Source: Rozella allomycis CSF55
Taxonomy: Eukaryota; Rozellomycota
DNA: 64,000 bases
NCBI GenBank assembly: GCA_000442015.1
Contig: KE561079.1
Coordinates: forward strand, 1 to 64,000
Reading direction: 5' to 3'
In this document: positions 62,751 to 64,000 of the stretch, one piece after another
How the letters are laid out: each line of letters begins with the position of its first letter
Numbering within the stretch: the first letter of the stretch is position 1
The notes under the pieces: generated by a model
What the model saw: only the letters and a program-made list of their open reading frames with translations
Told to the model about the DNA's origin: nothing
The model's database searches: none
Made by a program: the position numbers and the translations under genes

Positions 62751-64000
62751 ATGAAATCCTTCGCATTATTAGGTATTCTTTATTTGGCATTTAATGTTAA
62801 ATGCTCACCGGCGTACTCAATATCAGGTAGTTTTGATATCATTTGAAAACAGGCGTGAAGTCGATGTTTAACGTATCACTGGCCGGTCCATCTTACAATA
62901 TGACCTCGGCATCTATGACAAAACTTTTAAACGGCATTTCTCAAGATTATGGTATTGGTTTATGGCTTAACTTATCAACTCTCTTCAGGACAACTGTTCA
63001 ACCACTTGATAATATCGCTTTCCTTGATGAGAATAATGATCCAGATCCCACCATCGCAATGAATGAATTTTTGGTAAATACAAATCATATCAATTTTATA
63101 GCCTTCAATAATAATGACTACCGTTTGTTTTGCCCTATCCTTGGGGTGCATTTTTATCGCTCCATTTGTGTATTGCTGTTGCAAATGGCGAAGAAAAAAT
63201 TATGAAGCAAGTTTAAAAATACCACTGCTGTTTTTGTTCGTATTTTCGTCAATCTTAATGTAATATCCTTAGTCCTACTTAAAGAGTGCATGTATCGTAG
63301 TAAGCTTTCTAACTAATGATGTTTTTGGGTCTTCATTTCCCAGTATTTTTAATGCAACGAATAATTTAATAATTGTGGCAAACAATAAAGCCAGTGATAT
63401 AACATCATTGAGCAAAGGTATATTATTGACAATGGGACCAACAATTCTGAATTCTTTGCAGAAAATTGATCAGATTCCAGTTAATTCTTTAATTTCGAAT
63501 TTGACAAGCGAAGGGCACTCCCTAATCACTCAACTTGTTGTCCTGAAAAACAGTCTGGACACGACAAAGTCGAGTGGGGCAAATGTTATTCATCATTTTA
63601 ATCAACTCTCAAATTATTCTAGTATTTATCAAGTAGAAGCTTCTTCTACAGCTAACCTCTTAAATAATCTAACGCTAAACCAAACTGTTGGTCCGTATAA
63701 TAACATCACTTATTCCCTGTATTTGACGGGACCCCTAATTGACATTTCTATGTCTAACTCTTCCATTGATATTTCTGTTTTTTCAAATTCTTTAGATTCT
63801 TTGAATAATATCCCCAATATATCCACAATAATTACAAGCATCAACACCACCTTTCTTGATTTGAATGCAACAATTCACTCTACTATTTCTAATGTCACAG
63901 ATTCAACAAATACAGCTGTAAGAAACCAATTAGATGGAATAAATAACTCAGTCTTGCCCCTCATAAACAACAATTTAGGGCCCATCAATTTAATGCTATC
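62751..64000 (+). CDS. Prominin-like five-pass membrane glycoprotein, 3' end outside the window
   Basis: Three introns are visible (about 62826-62851, a 28-nt one ending near 63090, and one near 63261-63287), each needed to keep frame. A signal peptide (MKSFALLGILYLAFNVKC) precedes an external segment of about 75 residues, a membrane helix (CFALSLGCIFIAPFVY), a Cys-rich basic cytosolic loop (CCCKWRRKNYEASLK), a second helix (IPLLFLFVFSSILI..VVSFL), and then a large external region with many N-x-S/T sequons and Ser/Asn/Leu-rich helices. That layout is the prominin (CD133) plan; prominins sit in curved membrane protrusions and bind cholesterol. The sequence match is weak, so this rests on topology. 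Confidence 0.55.

Noticed and set aside
1-64000. CRISPR arrays, operons, Shine-Dalgarno sites or other prokaryotic features
   Set aside because: No regularly spaced repeats. The gene structure is plainly eukaryotic with spliceosomal introns.

Overview
This is eukaryotic nuclear DNA: AT-rich and densely packed, with genes on both strands and very short GT-AG introns. Nearly every junction I could resolve is 22-34 nt long and most are 25-30 nt. The gene content points to a zoosporic (flagellated) early-diverging fungus or close relative. There are flagellar genes (TOGARAM1/crescerin, an STPGR-repeat protein, CFAP44), a fungal-type hybrid histidine kinase, a fungal ArAE_2/BRE4-like membrane protein, and animal-like genes often lost in yeasts (TBC1D19, XLF, a probable PAXX, a prominin-like protein). 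A Rozella-like cryptomycete fits best, but that is an inference without any database search.

Layout. 1-9.2 kb is housekeeping: Ctf4, PRKRIP1-like, SURF6, RRP15, ZNHIT2, a PIAS/Siz-like SUMO-ligase homologue with no zinc ligands in its SP-RING, COX6B, XLF and RTC3/SBDS-N. 9.2-15.3 kb has a secreted orphan, a SOUL protein, a DOMON-cytochrome b561 protein, TBC1D19, a DUF218 protein and half of a tRNA-Gly. 15.3-27.6 kb is the accessory heart of the window. It holds five members of an apparently undescribed family of surface proteins built from a repeated four-cysteine/tryptophan module. The three members with intact 3' ends have cytoplasmic tails with LPxY/PPxY motifs. They are mixed with a decayed hAT transposase, the STPGR gene and the ArAE_2 transporter. 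27.6-45.5 kb has a retropepsin-like protein, TOGARAM1, SLC33A1 (with an apparent GT-TG intron), RPL4, a second PY-tailed membrane protein, tRNA-Val, a protein kinase, a SET-like gene that shares its 3' end with the neighbouring ABCA transporter, a PAXX-like gene and a hormone-sensitive-lipase homologue. 45.5-60.3 kb has a bHLH factor, an orphan, a CTDSPL2 phosphatase, NSUN2, GPN3, a hybrid histidine kinase and CFAP44. 60.3-64 kb holds LTR-retrotransposon debris abutting a 5'-truncated LYAR-like gene, then a prominin-like gene that runs off the end.

Themes. Ribosome and RNA biogenesis is over-represented (SURF6, RRP15, ZNHIT2, RTC3, NSUN2, GPN3, LYAR, RPL4). Two Ku-associated end-joining accessory factors (XLF and the PAXX candidate) appear in one window. 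The surface-protein cluster looks like a lineage-specific expansion in a host-interacting organism.

Caveat. Fourteen single-N gaps punctuate the window. At many of them the sequence on one side is repeated on the other, sometimes with substitutions. These look like unmerged contig ends. Frameshifts there are treated as assembly artefacts, not gene damage.
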